Assembly (NCBI GenBank): GCA_945861565.1
Contig: CAMAUY010000052.1
Coordinates: 1-36,048, forward strand
Origin: Akkermansia muciniphila
GTDB taxonomy: Bacteria > Verrucomicrobiota > Verrucomicrobiia > Limisphaerales > UBA9464
DNA: 36,048 nucleotides
Reading direction: 5' to 3'
Shown piece after piece: positions 35,505 through 36,048 of this stretch. The position numbers and the translations under genes were made by a program. Position 1 is the first letter of the stretch. Every line of letters starts with the position of its first letter. The notes under the pieces were generated by a model, which did not search any database, was not told where the DNA came from, and saw only the letters and a program-made list of their open reading frames with translations.

Positions 35505-36048
35505 ATGCTTGGCTCCGGCATCATTAAGGGTCTCGCGGAGACCGCGAAAAATTTCGTCGGCTCTTATCTCGACGAGTCGCGTCTGACGACCATCGAGTAT
35601 CCCGAAGAACGGCAAACGTTGGCAGAAAACACACGCCAGTTTCCGTTTCTGGTTTTTGACGGGGACGACGCCATGAAGGGGCTCCGTTGTGTCTCCTGTC
35701 AGATTTGTGAAAAGGAGTGTCCGCCGCAGTGCATTTTTATCGTCAAGAGCAAGGACAAGAAGCCCGATCATGTGGGCAAACTGCAATTCTATCCGGCCAC
35801 GTTCGATATCGATCTCTCGGTTTGCATGAGTTGCCAGATTTGTGTCGAGGTCTGCCCGTTCGAGGCGATCAAGATGGACACGGAGTTCGAGCTGAGCACC
35901 TCGGACCGCTTTGGCCAGCTTCTGCTCAACAAGGGCCAGCTTGCCAAGCCGAACAGCCATTTTCAGCAAATTCGCCCGACGGATGCCGCGGTGTCCGATG
36001 CGGCTCTTGCGGCGGATAAGGCCAAGGCTGAGGCTAAGGCGGCCGCCG
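35505..36048 (+). CDS. nuoI: NADH-quinone oxidoreductase subunit I (partial, runs off the window)
   Basis: An ATG at 35505 opens a frame that stays open to the right edge (181 codons visible). It carries two ferredoxin-type [4Fe-4S] motifs, CVSCQICEKECPPQC (from about residue 63) and CMSCQICVEVCPFEAI (about 103-118), for clusters N6a and N6b. The beginning MLGSGIIKGLAETAKNF and the TIEYPEERQ stretch match the NuoI entry helix and strand. The visible end is an Ala/Lys-rich tail (AADKAKAEAKAAA) that continues outside the window and is longer than usual. The place directly after nuoD is unusual for 14-gene nuo operons. Confidence 0.9.
   Translation, partial: MLGSGIIKGLAETAKNFVGSYLDESRLTTIEYPEERQTLAENTRQFPFLVFDGDDAMKGLRCVSCQICEKECPPQCIFIVKSKDKKPDHVGKLQFYPATFDIDLSVCMSCQICVEVCPFEAIKMDTEFELSTSDRFGQLLLNKGQLAKPNSHFQQIRPTDAAVSDAALAADKAKAEAKAAA

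Overview
The window reads as a chromosomal segment of a GC-rich bacterium of the PVC group, most likely Verrucomicrobiota (a Limisphaerales/Pedosphaera-like lineage). That placement is an inference. It rests on PVC hallmark families: the paired secreted PSD1 (cytochrome + DUF1549 + DUF1553) and DUF1501 proteins, small planctomycete-type c cytochromes, and an FG-GAP/ASPIC protein coupled to a large membrane multihaem cytochrome. It is supported by weak Shine-Dalgarno use and several long intergenic inverted repeats. No rRNA, tRNA, CRISPR array, prophage or intact transposase gene was seen.

Layout. 1-52 is the 5' end of an unknown leftward gene. prfC (RF3) runs rightward and converges on a leftward two-gene operon, PSD1 then DUF1501 (4-nt stop/start overlap). 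Divergent from that operon lie a diglycine-ended ubiquitin-like sulfur carrier and a NIL-domain protein, then a small secreted c cytochrome and a converging HAD-like protein with a degraded active site. A 151-bp compound inverted repeat precedes the phosphate module pstS-pstC-pstA-pstB-phoU-phoR (9115-14953); no phoB lies next to it. After phoR come a 23-residue SEC-C mini-protein, an M24-like protein with altered metal ligands, and a 757-bp repeat-rich stretch holding a broken secreted-protein start.

Then comes a threonine-aldolase-family PLP enzyme, tail-to-tail with a leftward cluster: multihaem cytochrome with TPR tail, FG-GAP/ASPIC protein, a 27-residue hydrophobic mini-ORF and a Nudix hydrolase. 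A polyprenol-phosphate mannosyltransferase-like gene converges on leuB, and a SAM methyltransferase converges on a very long nifJ (pyruvate:ferredoxin oxidoreductase).

Divergent from nifJ the complex I operon begins: nuoA-nuoB-nuoC-nuoD-nuoI, with nuoI running off the right edge. nuoI directly follows nuoD, so nuoE, nuoF, nuoG and nuoH are not in their usual places. With NifJ next door, one coherent but unproven reading is that pyruvate-derived reduced ferredoxin feeds a complex I lacking the NADH module. The pst/pho genes form a conventional high-affinity phosphate uptake and sensing unit. The less described items are the cytochrome/ASPIC pair, the sulfur-carrier/NIL pair, two enzyme-family proteins with lost catalytic residues, two tiny ORFs and several distinct palindromic repeat families.
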